A stretch of DNA of 64,000 bases from an uncultured Prevotella sp. (GTDB lineage Bacteria; Bacteroidota; Bacteroidia; Bacteroidales; Bacteroidaceae). The stretch is taken from positions 1 to 64,000 of the forward strand of contig CALUEX010000010.1 of the NCBI GenBank assembly GCA_944319815.1, written 5' to 3'. Made by a program: the position numbers and the translations under genes. Within the stretch, counting starts at the first letter, position 1. Every line of letters starts with the position of its first letter. This document shows positions 1-7,670 of this stretch, in pieces. The notes under the pieces are model-generated. The model did no database searches. It was not told the origin of the DNA and was given only the letters and a program-made list of their open reading frames with translations.

Positions 1-25
1 AATAAGCCATACAAAGCATATCAAG

Positions 26-58
26 TTCCCTCCCTTCGGGAGGGTTAGGGTGGGTTTC
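26..58 (+). repeat. GGGAGGG-type intergenic palindrome, copy 1
   Basis: Contains the short palindrome ccctcccttcgggaggg followed by a G-rich tail (ttagggtgggtttc). The same unit recurs at about 3.8, 4.0, 9.9, 10.0, 28.4, 28.5, 32.7 kb and, in looser form, at 23.9, 31.0 and 54.2 kb, always between or at the edges of genes. Confidence 0.75.
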
Positions 59-119
59 AAGATGATTAAGGGTGGGTGTTAGGAAGGTTATGGTTGGTAT
101 TCGAGATGCACATTACCCA

Positions 120-1073
120 CTATCGCCACGCCTCCATGGCTTCCTCAACGCCCTTGACGAACATGGGAAACTCGCTTACGGCCAGCGAAACAACGTTCAC
201 GCGCAGCTTGCCGTCAACAAGTTCTTTCCTCTGCGTGATGGCTAATACAGGCCCGTCGCTGCCCTGCGACAGACCGAACGTAATGTCGCCGCTTAGCGAT
301 GCCACCATAAGTCCTGCCGGAACACCCTCGCCGGCACGCAGTTTGCCGTCCAAAAGGCGTATTGCCGAGAGGAACTCGGCAAGCTCCTTACGGTCGAAAA
401 ACAGCTTTTGCCTGTCATTTCCGCCGCCTGGTACCCCTACGCTGCGGGTGATTTTGAAGTAAGTCTCTACCCCACTGTCATTAAAATCAAGGTATATTGT
501 GCCACGCTTTAGCCTCAACGCCCTGCTCCATTGGCTCAAGCGCGACGGCTCGCGCTTCTCCTCCTTGGGCTGACCGTTGATTAGTTCCATGTGGTCGAGC
601 CACGGCTGACCGTTGGCAAGATACTCAACGTTGTCGAAACCGGCTAGCGCACGCTCCAACTTTCCACCCTTAGTGCAGCACCCTACGACTATTTTCTGCG
701 CCAGCGAGAGCATCAACACGTTCCTGTCGAACGCCGAACGGGCCGTCACGCTGTGTACGCTCGCGTCGCAATGGGTAATGACCAACAGTCTGCCAGCAGC
801 CAAAGCCTCACGCACATCGTCGCCCCAGCGGCTCGGCATGGCCTCCGCCAGTACGAGGATTGTAGGTATTTTGCGCTGCAACAGCGTAGTGAACACGGCG
901 CGTTCCATGGGCGACTGGTTGCCACACATTATGCAGTCGCACCCGTCTGACAGCCCCAACAACCACTTGCCGACGAGATATTCAAGCCCGTCGGGCGTCT
1001 TCCTTGAGCACACGAAAGCCGTTTTCTCGCGCTGCATAAGCGTCTCGTTACCCGTTTTTGCCTGTATTTTCAT
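120..1073 (-). CDS. DprA/SLOG-like Rossmann protein, 317 aa
   Basis: Residues about 15-150 resemble the SLOG/DprA Rossmann fold: a region with GCDCIMCGNQSPMERAV, then PTILVLAEAM, then an RNVLMLSLAQ stretch, in the order seen in DNA-processing proteins. Residues about 185-317 form a separate domain (GTIYLDFNDSGVETYFKIT) that could be a small nucleic-acid-binding fold of the PC4/PUR type; this is inference from pattern only. It lacks the winged helix of classical DprA, so a role in transformation cannot be claimed. A 52-codon ORF lies 61 bp upstream on the same strand and may share its transcript. No signal peptide is seen, so the protein is probably cytoplasmic. Confidence 0.7.
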   Translation of the reverse strand: MKIQAKTGNETLMQREKTAFVCSRKTPDGLEYLVGKWLLGLSDGCDCIMCGNQSPMERAVFTTLLQRKIPTILVLAEAMPSRWGDDVREALAAGRLLVITHCDASVHSVTARSAFDRNVLMLSLAQKIVVGCCTKGGKLERALAGFDNVEYLANGQPWLDHMELINGQPKEEKREPSRLSQWSRALRLKRGTIYLDFNDSGVETYFKITRSVGVPGGGNDRQKLFFDRKELAEFLSAIRLLDGKLRAGEGVPAGLMVASLSGDITFGLSQGSDGPVLAITQRKELVDGKLRVNVVSLAVSEFPMFVKGVEEAMEAWR

Positions 1074-1134
1074 GGATTGTTTTTAGGAGTTAAAGGAGTT
1101 ATAAGTAGTAAAAGGAGTTAAAGACAAATGCCTT

Positions 1135-1293
1135 TCAGGCCGCAAAATCATACAAACCGCCAAACAGGCGTTCATGTATCTGGCACAAGCCTTTTGCCGT
1201 CCCGACCTCAATTTTGTCAATATCGCCGGTCTCGAACAGGGCCTTTGCCTTCTCCAAACTTTGCCCGTCAATGTCTCTTTTATGTTTTTCCAT
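1135..1293 (-). CDS. Small hypothetical protein, 52 aa
   Basis: An ATG at 1291-1293 opens a 53-codon frame ending TGA at 1135-1137. The peptide begins [20 protein letters not shown] and ends [11 protein letters not shown]. Its composition (charged helical first half, no rare residues) looks coding. A longer overlapping frame in another register gives an Arg/Cys-rich product typical of noise. It is on the same strand as the SLOG-like gene downstream, separated by a short 'ggagttaaag' repeat. I do not recognise the family. Confidence 0.55.
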   Translation of the reverse strand: MEKHKRDIDGQSLEKAKALFETGDIDKIEVGTAKGLCQIHERLFGGLYDFAA

Positions 1294-1312
1294 TACGCAA
1301 AAATACGAAAAA

Positions 1313-1395
1313 GAATTAAGAGTTAAGGGTTAAGAGTTAAGAAAATCACCTGCAACTGCATATTTTCTTAACTCTTAACCCTTAACTCTTAATTC
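1313..1395. repeat. Long palindrome built of TTAAGAG-like units
   Basis: Left arm is tandem gttaagg/gttaaga units, right arm the reverse complement (cttaactcttaacccttaac), giving about 33-bp arms around a 15-nt loop. It ends one base before the stop of the beta-barrel gene at 1397, so it may act as that gene's transcription end. Related palindromes lie at 10.83-10.94, 38.19-38.31 and 55.59-55.67 kb. Confidence 0.8.
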
Positions 1396-1396
1396 C

Positions 1397-3727
1397 TTAA
1401 AGCCTGTTCTTCTGGCCTTCTCCGGCACCCGTGCCCTTGTATTTGCTACGTGAGACGTTGAACTTGTAGCGAACGGTAAGGTTGATGTTGCGCAGTGCTT
1501 TCGGCTCGTAGATAGACTCGCGCAGCGTTCCGTAACACGTAACAACGCTGTTCTTGTTGGTCTTGAACAGGTCGGCGACATAGAACGAGACTGACAGTTT
1601 GTCGTTCATGAACGACTTATAGAGCGACAAGTCGGCACGGAACGACGGCTTGCGCAGGTAGTTGTTCTCGTCAGCGCCGGTAGTCGTGCATTCCATGTTG
1701 AGCGATACTTCAAACAGTTTTACGTCAAACGTATTGTTGAAGCGGAACGTTGCCAGCGGATTGTCAAGCGGATTATGCCCGTGGACGGCCATGTTGAACC
1801 ACTGTTTCTGCACTCCGAGCATGACGGCCGGATGCCAGAAGCCCACTGTTGGGCGCAGGTTGAGCGATGCAAACACCTTGTCGTAAGCCTCGCCGTTTAC
1901 TTGACTGAACAACGCTACGGCAGGGTCGTCGTTGTAAGTCTCGCTGTGTGGTATTATGGGGTCAATGATACGGGAGTATCCCGCGCTGAAAGTTAGCCAC
2001 TTATACGAGGCCGCGAAGTTTACGTTATGGCTCTTCGTGGGCACTAAAAAGGGGTTTCCGCCCTCGTATGTATAGCGGTTGTCGTAGTTTATGTTGCTGC
2101 GAAGCTGGTCGTAGCTTGGGCGGCTTATGTCGGCGGAATAGCCCAACTGGAGGCCTAACTTGCCTAACATCGCCGAAAGGGCGACAGACGGGAACAGGTC
2201 GCCATACGTGCGGCTCTGTTCCGCCACGTATGCGTCGTCCTCGTAATAGTCGAAGTCCACGTGCTCATAACGCAGCCCAACCTGCGCATTGAGCGGGCCG
2301 AACTGCCGCGCATACTCCACGAATGCCGTGGCCAAGCCCTCCTCCGTGCGGCTGCGGTCGTCGTCGATTATGCCCTTGGGCACAACGGAATAAACAGACT
2401 TCCGCGTTGAGTAAGAGTATTCGCCGCCAAAAGAAAACTCTCCGCCGAGGAGCGGAGCGGTGACAACGAGCTTCGAAGCAACGAGGTTGCTGCGCGGAAC
2501 GTTGTTTGTCGTCACGTCGTTATGCTCGGTCTCCTGCCCCACTTCGGTATAGTCCTCGACGGTGTTCATCGTCGAATTGCTTTTCGTGTACATCCAGTCT
2601 GTATTGAAGTCGATGCCCCACTTGCCTATTTTGCCCGTGTAATATGCGTTGCCCTGAAGCGTGGTGCCCTGCACAGACGAGGTGTAGTCGCTGCGGAGCT
2701 GCTCGGTCAGAGTACCGTTCTGCGTCAGGGTTGACTCCATATAACCGCCGGCCTTGCTCCACGGCTGGCGGCGGTAGCTGGCACTTACGCCTACGGAATG
2801 GTTTTCGTTGAACATATAGCTAATGGCCAACCGTGCGTACAGGTTTTCGCTTTTATACACTTGGTCGATTTCGCTGCGTTGCCGCCAAGTGTCCTCCAAG
2901 TGGGTGATTTGCTCAATGGTCTTGGGGTCGGGACTGGCCCATTTCGACGCACGTAGCGTCGCCCCGATGTCAAGTCCGCCCGTGCGGTAGTTCATGTTGA
3001 GGTTATCCTCGCCGACGAGGTAGCCGTAATCGTTAAGCTCTCCGAACAAACGGTTGTCAAGGCCGAAGCCCTCGCCCACGGCTTTCTTCGTCGTTATACG
3101 GATAACGGAGGTCACGCTGGCGTCATAACGAGCGCCGGGATTGGTGATAACCTCCACATCCTTTATATTGTCCGCGCTCAAACGGTCAAGCTCGGAGTTG
3201 TCCCTCACCTTGCGGCCGTTGATGTACAACTCGGGCGTACCACGCCCGAACACCTCTATCTTGCCGTTTTTGGCCGACACGTTGGGTATTCGGTCGAGCA
3301 ACCGCTCGATAGTCCCGGCGTGCTCAAGTATGGTGCCGCCAACGCTCGTCACCATGCCCTCGCCCTTCAGGCGCGTCTTGGGCAGGTCGCTCTTTACTAC
3401 CACTTCGCCCAGCACTTGCGTCAGTGCGTCGAGCCTTACCGTGCCGACATTTGCCTTCACGTCGGCAAAAACGGTCTTGTAGCCAAGCGACGAAAAGCGC
3501 AGCAGGCGGCCTTCGTCCTTGGCATCGAGGGTGAACGTGCCGTCGTCGCCCGTCATCACGCCCGAAACAAAGGCCGAGTCGGGCAGCGACATTGCCACGA
3601 CGTTGGTATAAGGCAGCGGCTGGCCGTCGGCGTCAACCACGCGCCCCGTTACCTTTTGCGCCGCCATCGTCTGCACGAAAAGCAAGGAGCAGCACAGGGC
3701 GGAAAGTCTGGTAAATGTCTTCATCAT
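1397..3727 (-). CDS. TonB-dependent receptor-like outer-membrane beta-barrel protein, 776 aa
   Basis: The first 23 residues form a signal peptide (SALCCSLLFVQTMAAQ). Residues about 25-105 are a CarboxypepD_reg-like domain (VTGRVVDADGQPLPYTNVVA). Residues about 110-215 form a plug domain with the typical GGTILEHAGTIERLLDRIPN and a VEVITNPGARYDAS segment. The rest is a beta barrel of the 'outer membrane protein beta-barrel family' type. There is no adjacent SusD homologue, so a polysaccharide-utilisation role is not supported and the substrate is unknown. The length fits the family. A 505-bp gap upstream holds an inverted pair of repeats. Confidence 0.9.
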   Translation of the reverse strand: MMKTFTRLSALCCSLLFVQTMAAQKVTGRVVDADGQPLPYTNVVAMSLPDSAFVSGVMTGDDGTFTLDAKDEGRLLRFSSLGYKTVFADVKANVGTVRLDALTQVLGEVVVKSDLPKTRLKGEGMVTSVGGTILEHAGTIERLLDRIPNVSAKNGKIEVFGRGTPELYINGRKVRDNSELDRLSADNIKDVEVITNPGARYDASVTSVIRITTKKAVGEGFGLDNRLFGELNDYGYLVGEDNLNMNYRTGGLDIGATLRASKWASPDPKTIEQITHLEDTWRQRSEIDQVYKSENLYARLAISYMFNENHSVGVSASYRRQPWSKAGGYMESTLTQNGTLTEQLRSDYTSSVQGTTLQGNAYYTGKIGKWGIDFNTDWMYTKSNSTMNTVEDYTEVGQETEHNDVTTNNVPRSNLVASKLVVTAPLLGGEFSFGGEYSYSTRKSVYSVVPKGIIDDDRSRTEEGLATAFVEYARQFGPLNAQVGLRYEHVDFDYYEDDAYVAEQSRTYGDLFPSVALSAMLGKLGLQLGYSADISRPSYDQLRSNINYDNRYTYEGGNPFLVPTKSHNVNFAASYKWLTFSAGYSRIIDPIIPHSETYNDDPAVALFSQVNGEAYDKVFASLNLRPTVGFWHPAVMLGVQKQWFNMAVHGHNPLDNPLATFRFNNTFDVKLFEVSLNMECTTTGADENNYLRKPSFRADLSLYKSFMNDKLSVSFYVADLFKTNKNSVVTCYGTLRESIYEPKALRNINLTVRYKFNVSRSKYKGTGAGEGQKNRL

Positions 3728-3805
3728 GTATATTTTATGGTTGTTCGTTTTCTTCTTAGACGCAGTTTGCAGCGGATTTGTTACACAAAAGGAGCTGTTT
3801 TTTAT

Positions 3806-4030
3806 GATGCCACCCTAACCAACCCTGACACCTACCCCAGCCCTCCCGAAGGGAGGGAGCTTAGAATGCCTTGCCTATTGACTTGGCACGTCAGCGATGT
3901 TTGCCGAATGGACCAAATAAGCCCAATAACCCCGATAGGACTGATAAGCAAAGTGAGCCTGATTTGCCGCCATTGCATCAATGCTAACCAAGCTCCCTCC
4001 CTTCGGGAGGGCTGGGGTGGGTGTCAGGAT
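3806..4030. repeat. Inverted pair of GGGAGGG palindromes
   Basis: One copy at about 3810-3856 (ccctcccgaagggagggag) and an opposite copy at about 3990-4028 (ctccctcccttcgggaggg) bracket 135 bp with no credible ORF. The two could pair into one large stem. The same inverted-pair arrangement occurs at 9.90-10.00 and 28.43-28.54 kb. Confidence 0.75.
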
Positions 4031-4104
4031 TGCCGCATACCACCACGCAAAAGTACAACAAAAACATGATTAACAGGTTACTGAAAACACCAAAACACGT
4101 TTTA

Positions 4105-4113
4105 CCCCCCCCC
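4105..4113 (+). other. Nine-C homopolymer tract
   Basis: A run of nine C followed by gaaaaattaac and later tttacaag. A nine-G run with a similar right flank (AT-rich, then tttacaag) is found at 20094-20102. This one lies between fucO and the beta-barrel gene. Confidence 0.8.
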
Positions 4114-4167
4114 GAAAAATTAACACAAATCAACACTTTACAAGACATTATGCCCACAAAAACGGCA

Positions 4168-4207
4168 AAGCGGCAAATGCAGAAACGTAAATCCGCATTT
4201 GCCGCTT
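4168..4207 (-). terminator. Terminator hairpin after fucO
   Basis: The arms (aagcggcaaatgc and its reverse complement) are 13 bp and perfect, with a 14-nt loop, and start about 26 nt beyond the fucO stop. On the minus strand the stem is followed by a T-rich run (gccgtttttgtg). Confidence 0.7.
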
Positions 4208-4232
4208 GATGTCTCCTATAGGTAAATATGCG

Positions 4233-5387
4233 TCAGAACGCCTTGTGATACAGGGCTTCGATGTCCTCAATCGACGTCGGACGGGGGTTGCCGCCGGTGC
4301 AAACGTCGTTGTAAGCGTCGATGGCCAGCTGGTGCAAGTCTTCCTCGCGCACGCCGATTTCGTTGAGTTTCTGCGGTATGCCGATGCTCAACGACAGCTT
4401 GCGCACGGCCTCGATGGCGGCCTTTACGCCCTCGGCCTCGGTCATGCCCGTGGTGTCTACGCCCATGGCCTCGGCTATCTTGATGTATTTAGGCGCGGCT
4501 GGCGACTCGGCGTTATACTCCATCACGTAAGGCAGGAGCAGGGCGTTGGCAACGCCGTGGGGCGTGTCGTAATGCGCTCCCAGGGGGTGGGCCATTGAGT
4601 GAACGATGCCAAGGCCGACGTTGCTGAAGCCCATCCCGGCGATATATTGCGCCTGCGACATGGCCTCGCGGGCAGCAAGGTCGTTGCCGTTGTCAACGGC
4701 TGCCTTCAGGTTTTGCGCTATCAGCTCCATCGCCTTCACCTCGAACATATCAGACATTACCCACGCCCCCGGCGTGATAAAGCTCTCTATGGCGTGCGTT
4801 AGGGCATCCATGCCCGTTGCGGCGGTGAGGCCCTTGGGCATCGACAGCATCAGTTCGGGGTCAACTATGGCAACGGCGGGTATGTCGTTAGGGTCAACGC
4901 AAACCATCTTCTTCTGCGCTTCCTCGTCTATGATGACGTAGTTGATGGTAACTTCGGCACCCGTTCCGGCCGTGGTGGGCAGGGCGAAGGTGGGCACGGC
5001 CTTGTTGTGCGTGTCGGCAACGCCCTCCAACGACTTGACGTCAGCAAACTCCGGGTTGTTGGCCACGATGCCAATGCCCTTCGCGGTGTCGATGGCCGAG
5101 CCGCCACCGAGGGCAACTATGAAGTCAGCCCCTGAGGCCTTGAAGGCCGCAACGCCGTTCTGCACGTTGGCAATGGTGGGGTTTGCCTTCACGTCACTAT
5201 ACACTTCGTATGGAATATTGTTCTGCTCGAACACCTCCGTAACCTTGTCGGCAACGTGGAAACGTATCAAGTCCTTGTCGGTTACGAAAAAGGCTTTCTT
5301 GTAACCACGGCGCGCCGCCTCGACGGCAATGTTCTTGCGGCATCCTGTTCCGAAATAGGATGTCTCGTTCAAAATCATTCTATACAT
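4233..5387 (-). CDS. fucO: Lactaldehyde reductase / iron-containing alcohol dehydrogenase
   Basis: At 384 aa it matches the length of E. coli FucO, which interconverts L-lactaldehyde and L-1,2-propanediol with NAD(H). The start RMILNETSYFGTG, the NAD-binding GGGSAIDTAKGIGI (about residue 95), GMDALTHAIES, and the His-rich metal site GMGFSNVGLGIVHSMAHPLGAHYDTPHG are all closely FucO-like. The C-terminus DVCTGGNPR also agrees. No other fucose catabolic genes are adjacent, so it may serve methylglyoxal- or sugar-derived lactaldehyde; a methylglyoxal synthase and a FucP-type permease are elsewhere in the window. It appears monocistronic, with its own terminator. Confidence 0.88.
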   Translation of the reverse strand: MYRMILNETSYFGTGCRKNIAVEAARRGYKKAFFVTDKDLIRFHVADKVTEVFEQNNIPYEVYSDVKANPTIANVQNGVAAFKASGADFIVALGGGSAIDTAKGIGIVANNPEFADVKSLEGVADTHNKAVPTFALPTTAGTGAEVTINYVIIDEEAQKKMVCVDPNDIPAVAIVDPELMLSMPKGLTAATGMDALTHAIESFITPGAWVMSDMFEVKAMELIAQNLKAAVDNGNDLAAREAMSQAQYIAGMGFSNVGLGIVHSMAHPLGAHYDTPHGVANALLLPYVMEYNAESPAAPKYIKIAEAMGVDTTGMTEAEGVKAAIEAVRKLSLSIGIPQKLNEIGVREEDLHQLAIDAYNDVCTGGNPRPTSIEDIEALYHKAF

Positions 5388-5481
5388 AAACGTTTGTCTT
5401 AATTATGTTATTGTTCTAACTAAAAACTACATTCAATGACATTCATCTTAATATTAATATAGGCATTTTGCCACCACACAT

Positions 5482-5597
5482 TGTAGGGACATAGAATTTA
5501 TTATGTCCGCACGTTCTGAAAGAACGTTTTTCCATTGGCACTGCCTGACAAACACGCCTCTACGCGGCGTTCGGACATAATAAATCATGTCCCTACA
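5482..5597. mobile_element. Miniature element B, copy 1 (TGTAGGGACAT ends)
   Basis: A segment of 116 bp with terminal inverted repeats: left tgtagggacat followed by tttattatgtccg, right cggacataataaat then atgtccctaca. No ORF. Copies at 7274-7386 and 50420-50553 share the ends and the internal 'gaacgttttt' motif. It sits between fucO and the HxlR gene. Confidence 0.75.
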
Positions 5598-5727
5598 GCT
5601 GGATGCTTGCGGATATTCATCCGCCTTAATGATGACACAGCAAGCTGCCGTTTGTAACGTTGCCACGGACGACAATCTTCGGCTTGGGCGGTTATTCCAC
5701 AAAATTGCGCTTACAGCAGGGCGCACC

Positions 5728-6081
5728 CTACCCTTGCTTGCAGTATTTCTTCCTGAACAGTGCCTCGTTACGGTTGCCCCAGTCAATCATCGAGTCGATA
5801 ATCGGGAGCAGCGTCTGTCCCAACGGCGTGATGGAATACTCCGAACGCGGCGGCAGCTCGGGGAAGATGGTCTTCGACACAAGACCGTCTTCAACAAGCT
5901 CCTTTAACTGGAGGTCGAGTACGCGGGGCGTGGCTTCGGGGAAAATCTTGTGCAACTCACTGGGGCGAAGCGTGCCGTGGCGCAGTTCATCGAGTATGCA
6001 CGACTTCCATTTAGAGCCTATTAGACTCATCGTCAACCGCAAGGGGCAGTCAAAGTCGATTGGTATTTTGCGTTCGTACAT
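5728..6081 (-). CDS. HxlR-family winged-helix regulator, 117 aa
   Basis: A typical HxlR-length protein: DCPLRLTMSLIGSKWKSCIL begins the winged helix, LRPSELHKIFPEATPRVLDL is the recognition region, and PPRSEYSITPLGQTLLPII the wing and dimer helix. I place the start at 6081 (MYERKIPID), since the frame upstream crosses the operator and is not conserved-looking. Members sense redox or electrophile stress and repress a neighbouring oxidoreductase. Here the divergent neighbours are an NTF2-like protein and a flavodoxin-like reductase, with a palindrome between them. A TATCTTTG -7 element for this gene lies at 6109-6116. Only one Cys (Cys32, SCILDELRHG) is visible near the helix-turn-helix. Confidence 0.9.
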   Translation of the reverse strand: MYERKIPIDFDCPLRLTMSLIGSKWKSCILDELRHGTLRPSELHKIFPEATPRVLDLQLKELVEDGLVSKTIFPELPPRSEYSITPLGQTLLPIIDSMIDWGNRNEALFRKKYCKQG

Positions 6082-6138
6082 ATCGTCCGGTTGTTGAAAT
6101 ATCCTCTGCAAAGATAGCAATAATATGCCAAAACGGCG

Positions 6139-6180
6139 ATATACCGAATAAATTTTCGGTATATGAATAATTTTTCGGTA
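6139..6180. promoter_or_regulatory. Probable HxlR operator
   Basis: A perfect 10-bp inverted repeat, atataccgaa (6139-6148) and ttcggtatat (6155-6164), with a 6-nt spacer, plus a third half-site ttcggta at 6174-6180. It lies between the -7 of the HxlR gene and the -33 of the divergent operon, so a dimer there could control both. Assignment to HxlR is inferred from position. Confidence 0.7.
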
Positions 6181-6181
6181 C

Positions 6182-6212
6182 TTGCATGGGCATAGAATAC
6201 CACGTATCTTTG
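6182..6212 (+). promoter_or_regulatory. Promoter of the NTF2-like/flavodoxin operon
   Basis: TTG at 6182-6184 and TATCTTTG at 6205-6212 fit the Bacteroidetes primary sigma pattern; counting the fourth base (TTGC), the spacer is 19 bp. It abuts the third half-site of the operator. Confidence 0.75.
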
Positions 6213-6251
6213 TAGCCGTTAACAGACTAACCATTTAAACAACATTACATT

Positions 6252-6635
6252 ATGAGAGCGAAGATTGAAGAGTACAAGGCCGTGGAGGAAGCGGCAACAA
6301 AGTTCGTTAAAAGCGTGGCCGAAGGCAACAGCAAGTATGCCCGTGAACTGTTTATCGACGAGGCGGTGCTGTTCGGCTACCTTGACGGACAGTTAGAGCA
6401 CGGCAGCATAGAGCAATTTTACCGCAACGTTGACACCGTTGGCGCGGGCGACGACTTCAAGGCTCGCATCGACGTGATAGACGTTGAGGAGTCGCTTGCC
6501 GTAGTGCGCGTGCTTGAGGAGAAGTGGGGAGGCCGCATAGACTTCACCGACTACCTGCTGATGATGAAGATGGACGGCGAATGGCGGTGCGTGGCGAAGG
6601 CATATAACCAGAACTCTGACACTATAAAGAAGTAA
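6252..6635 (+). CDS. NTF2-like (SnoaL/lumazine-binding type) small protein, 127 aa
   Basis: The pattern is a helical start (VEEAATKFVKSVAEGNSKYARELF), then beta strands ending DYLLMMKMDGEWRCVAKAYNQ, as in NTF2-fold proteins annotated as nuclear transport factor 2 family or putative lumazine-binding. The function is unknown. It is first in an operon with the flavodoxin-like gene 17 bp downstream, under the promoter and operator next to the HxlR gene. That suggests stress or xenobiotic response, but this is inference. No signal peptide. Confidence 0.8.
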   Translation: MRAKIEEYKAVEEAATKFVKSVAEGNSKYARELFIDEAVLFGYLDGQLEHGSIEQFYRNVDTVGAGDDFKARIDVIDVEESLAVVRVLEEKWGGRIDFTDYLLMMKMDGEWRCVAKAYNQNSDTIKK

Positions 6636-6652
6636 AAAAAGAGGAAATCGAC

Positions 6653-7192
6653 ATGAAAATTACAGTTATTACGGGCAGTCCACGCCGTAAAGGCAACAGT
6701 TTCGCCATGACGGAGGCGTTCATCGACGAGGCCAAGAAGCTCGGCCATACAGTAGAACGCTACGACGCGGCAATGATGAAAATAGACGGATGCCATGCGT
6801 GCGAGACTTGTTTCAAGACGGGCAAGGCGTGTTCGTTCGACGACGACTTCAACACCATAGCCCCGAGCATCATGGAAGCTGACGCCGTGGTGTTCACGAT
6901 GCCGACTTACTGGTACTCTATTCCCGCGCAAATCAAGGGCGTGATTGACCGCTTGTTCTCATTCGTGGTGGGCGGAAAGGACATCGCCGGGAAAAAATGC
7001 GGCCTGATAGCTTGTTGCGAGGAGAACGACATGACGGTGATGGACGGCATCAGGATGCCAATAGAACGGTCGGCCGCGCTGCTCAAATGGGACGTCGTGG
7101 GTGAAGTGCTCGTGCCAGGCGTACTGATGGAAGGCGACATCGACAAGACCGACGGATGCCGACAGGCAGCCGGATTGGTTCATAAGTTCTAA
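6653..7192 (+). CDS. NAD(P)H-dependent FMN reductase / flavodoxin-like protein, 179 aa
   Basis: The N-terminal ITGSPRRKGNSFAMTEAF is the FMN phosphate-binding loop of the NADPH-dependent FMN reductase family. GCHACETCFKTGKACSFDDD resembles the Cys cluster of iron-sulfur flavoproteins (Cys at about 47, 50, 53 and 60). MPTYWYSIPAQIKGVIDRL is the classic isoalloxazine-contacting segment. It likely reduces flavins, quinones or nitro compounds in the cytoplasm. It is translated from the same transcript as the NTF2-like gene and probably controlled by the divergent HxlR regulator. Confidence 0.88.
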   Translation: MKITVITGSPRRKGNSFAMTEAFIDEAKKLGHTVERYDAAMMKIDGCHACETCFKTGKACSFDDDFNTIAPSIMEADAVVFTMPTYWYSIPAQIKGVIDRLFSFVVGGKDIAGKKCGLIACCEENDMTVMDGIRMPIERSAALLKWDVVGEVLVPGVLMEGDIDKTDGCRQAAGLVHKF

Positions 7193-7273
7193 GCGCAAGG
7201 CCGTCGCTTACCGCAAGGTAAAGTATGATATTTATTTTAAATACATTACAGTAAACCCATGAACGCCGCCCTC

Positions 7274-7386
7274 GTAGGGACATAATTTATTATGTCCGCA
7301 CGTTTCGAGAGAAACGTATTTCGCTGTTATACAAGTGGTTAAAACGCTCTTACAGAGCGTGCGGACATAATAAATTATGTCCCTAC
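7274..7386. mobile_element. Miniature element B, copy 2
   Basis: gtagggacataatttattat at the left and ataataaattatgtccctac at the right form perfect inverted ends; the core includes an 'acgttt..gaaacgt' hairpin. No ORF. Same family as 5482-5597 and 50420-50553. Confidence 0.75.
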
Positions 7387-7454
7387 AAAGGCAGCGTGCT
7401 TTTATATGGCCCAATTTATAGATTAATCATACCATACAACAGATTTTGCGGATG

Positions 7455-7563
7455 AGCCCAAAAGGACATTTTATACAACAAAAGGGCACAAAACGCACGA
7501 CAAAAGGGCATCTTTCAGGCCGTGAAAGATGCCCTTTTACAATATCGTTGATTATCAACAAGT
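7455..7563. repeat. AAAAGG hairpin repeat with GTTGATTATCAAC tail, copy 1
   Basis: Two short aaaagg units are followed by a perfect hairpin: 16-bp arms aaaagggcatctttca (7502-7517) and its complement (7523-7538), loop ggccg. Then comes cgttgattatcaac. The same composite occurs at 25.81-25.92, 31.15-31.26 and 40.19-40.31 kb, and in weaker form at 20.23 and 51.98 kb. Confidence 0.75.
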
Positions 7564-7670
7564 TACACGGCAAACAACGACCTGCCATCAAGACCGCACA
7601 AAATCAGTTCCAACAATGGTATTTGCCCGAGAAATTCGTATATTTGCACCATACCTAAATATATGGACAC

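Noticed and set aside
3320-4069. Plus-strand frame of 249 codons
   Set aside because: Runs through the signal-peptide region of the beta-barrel gene and then intergenic repeats; no family pattern.
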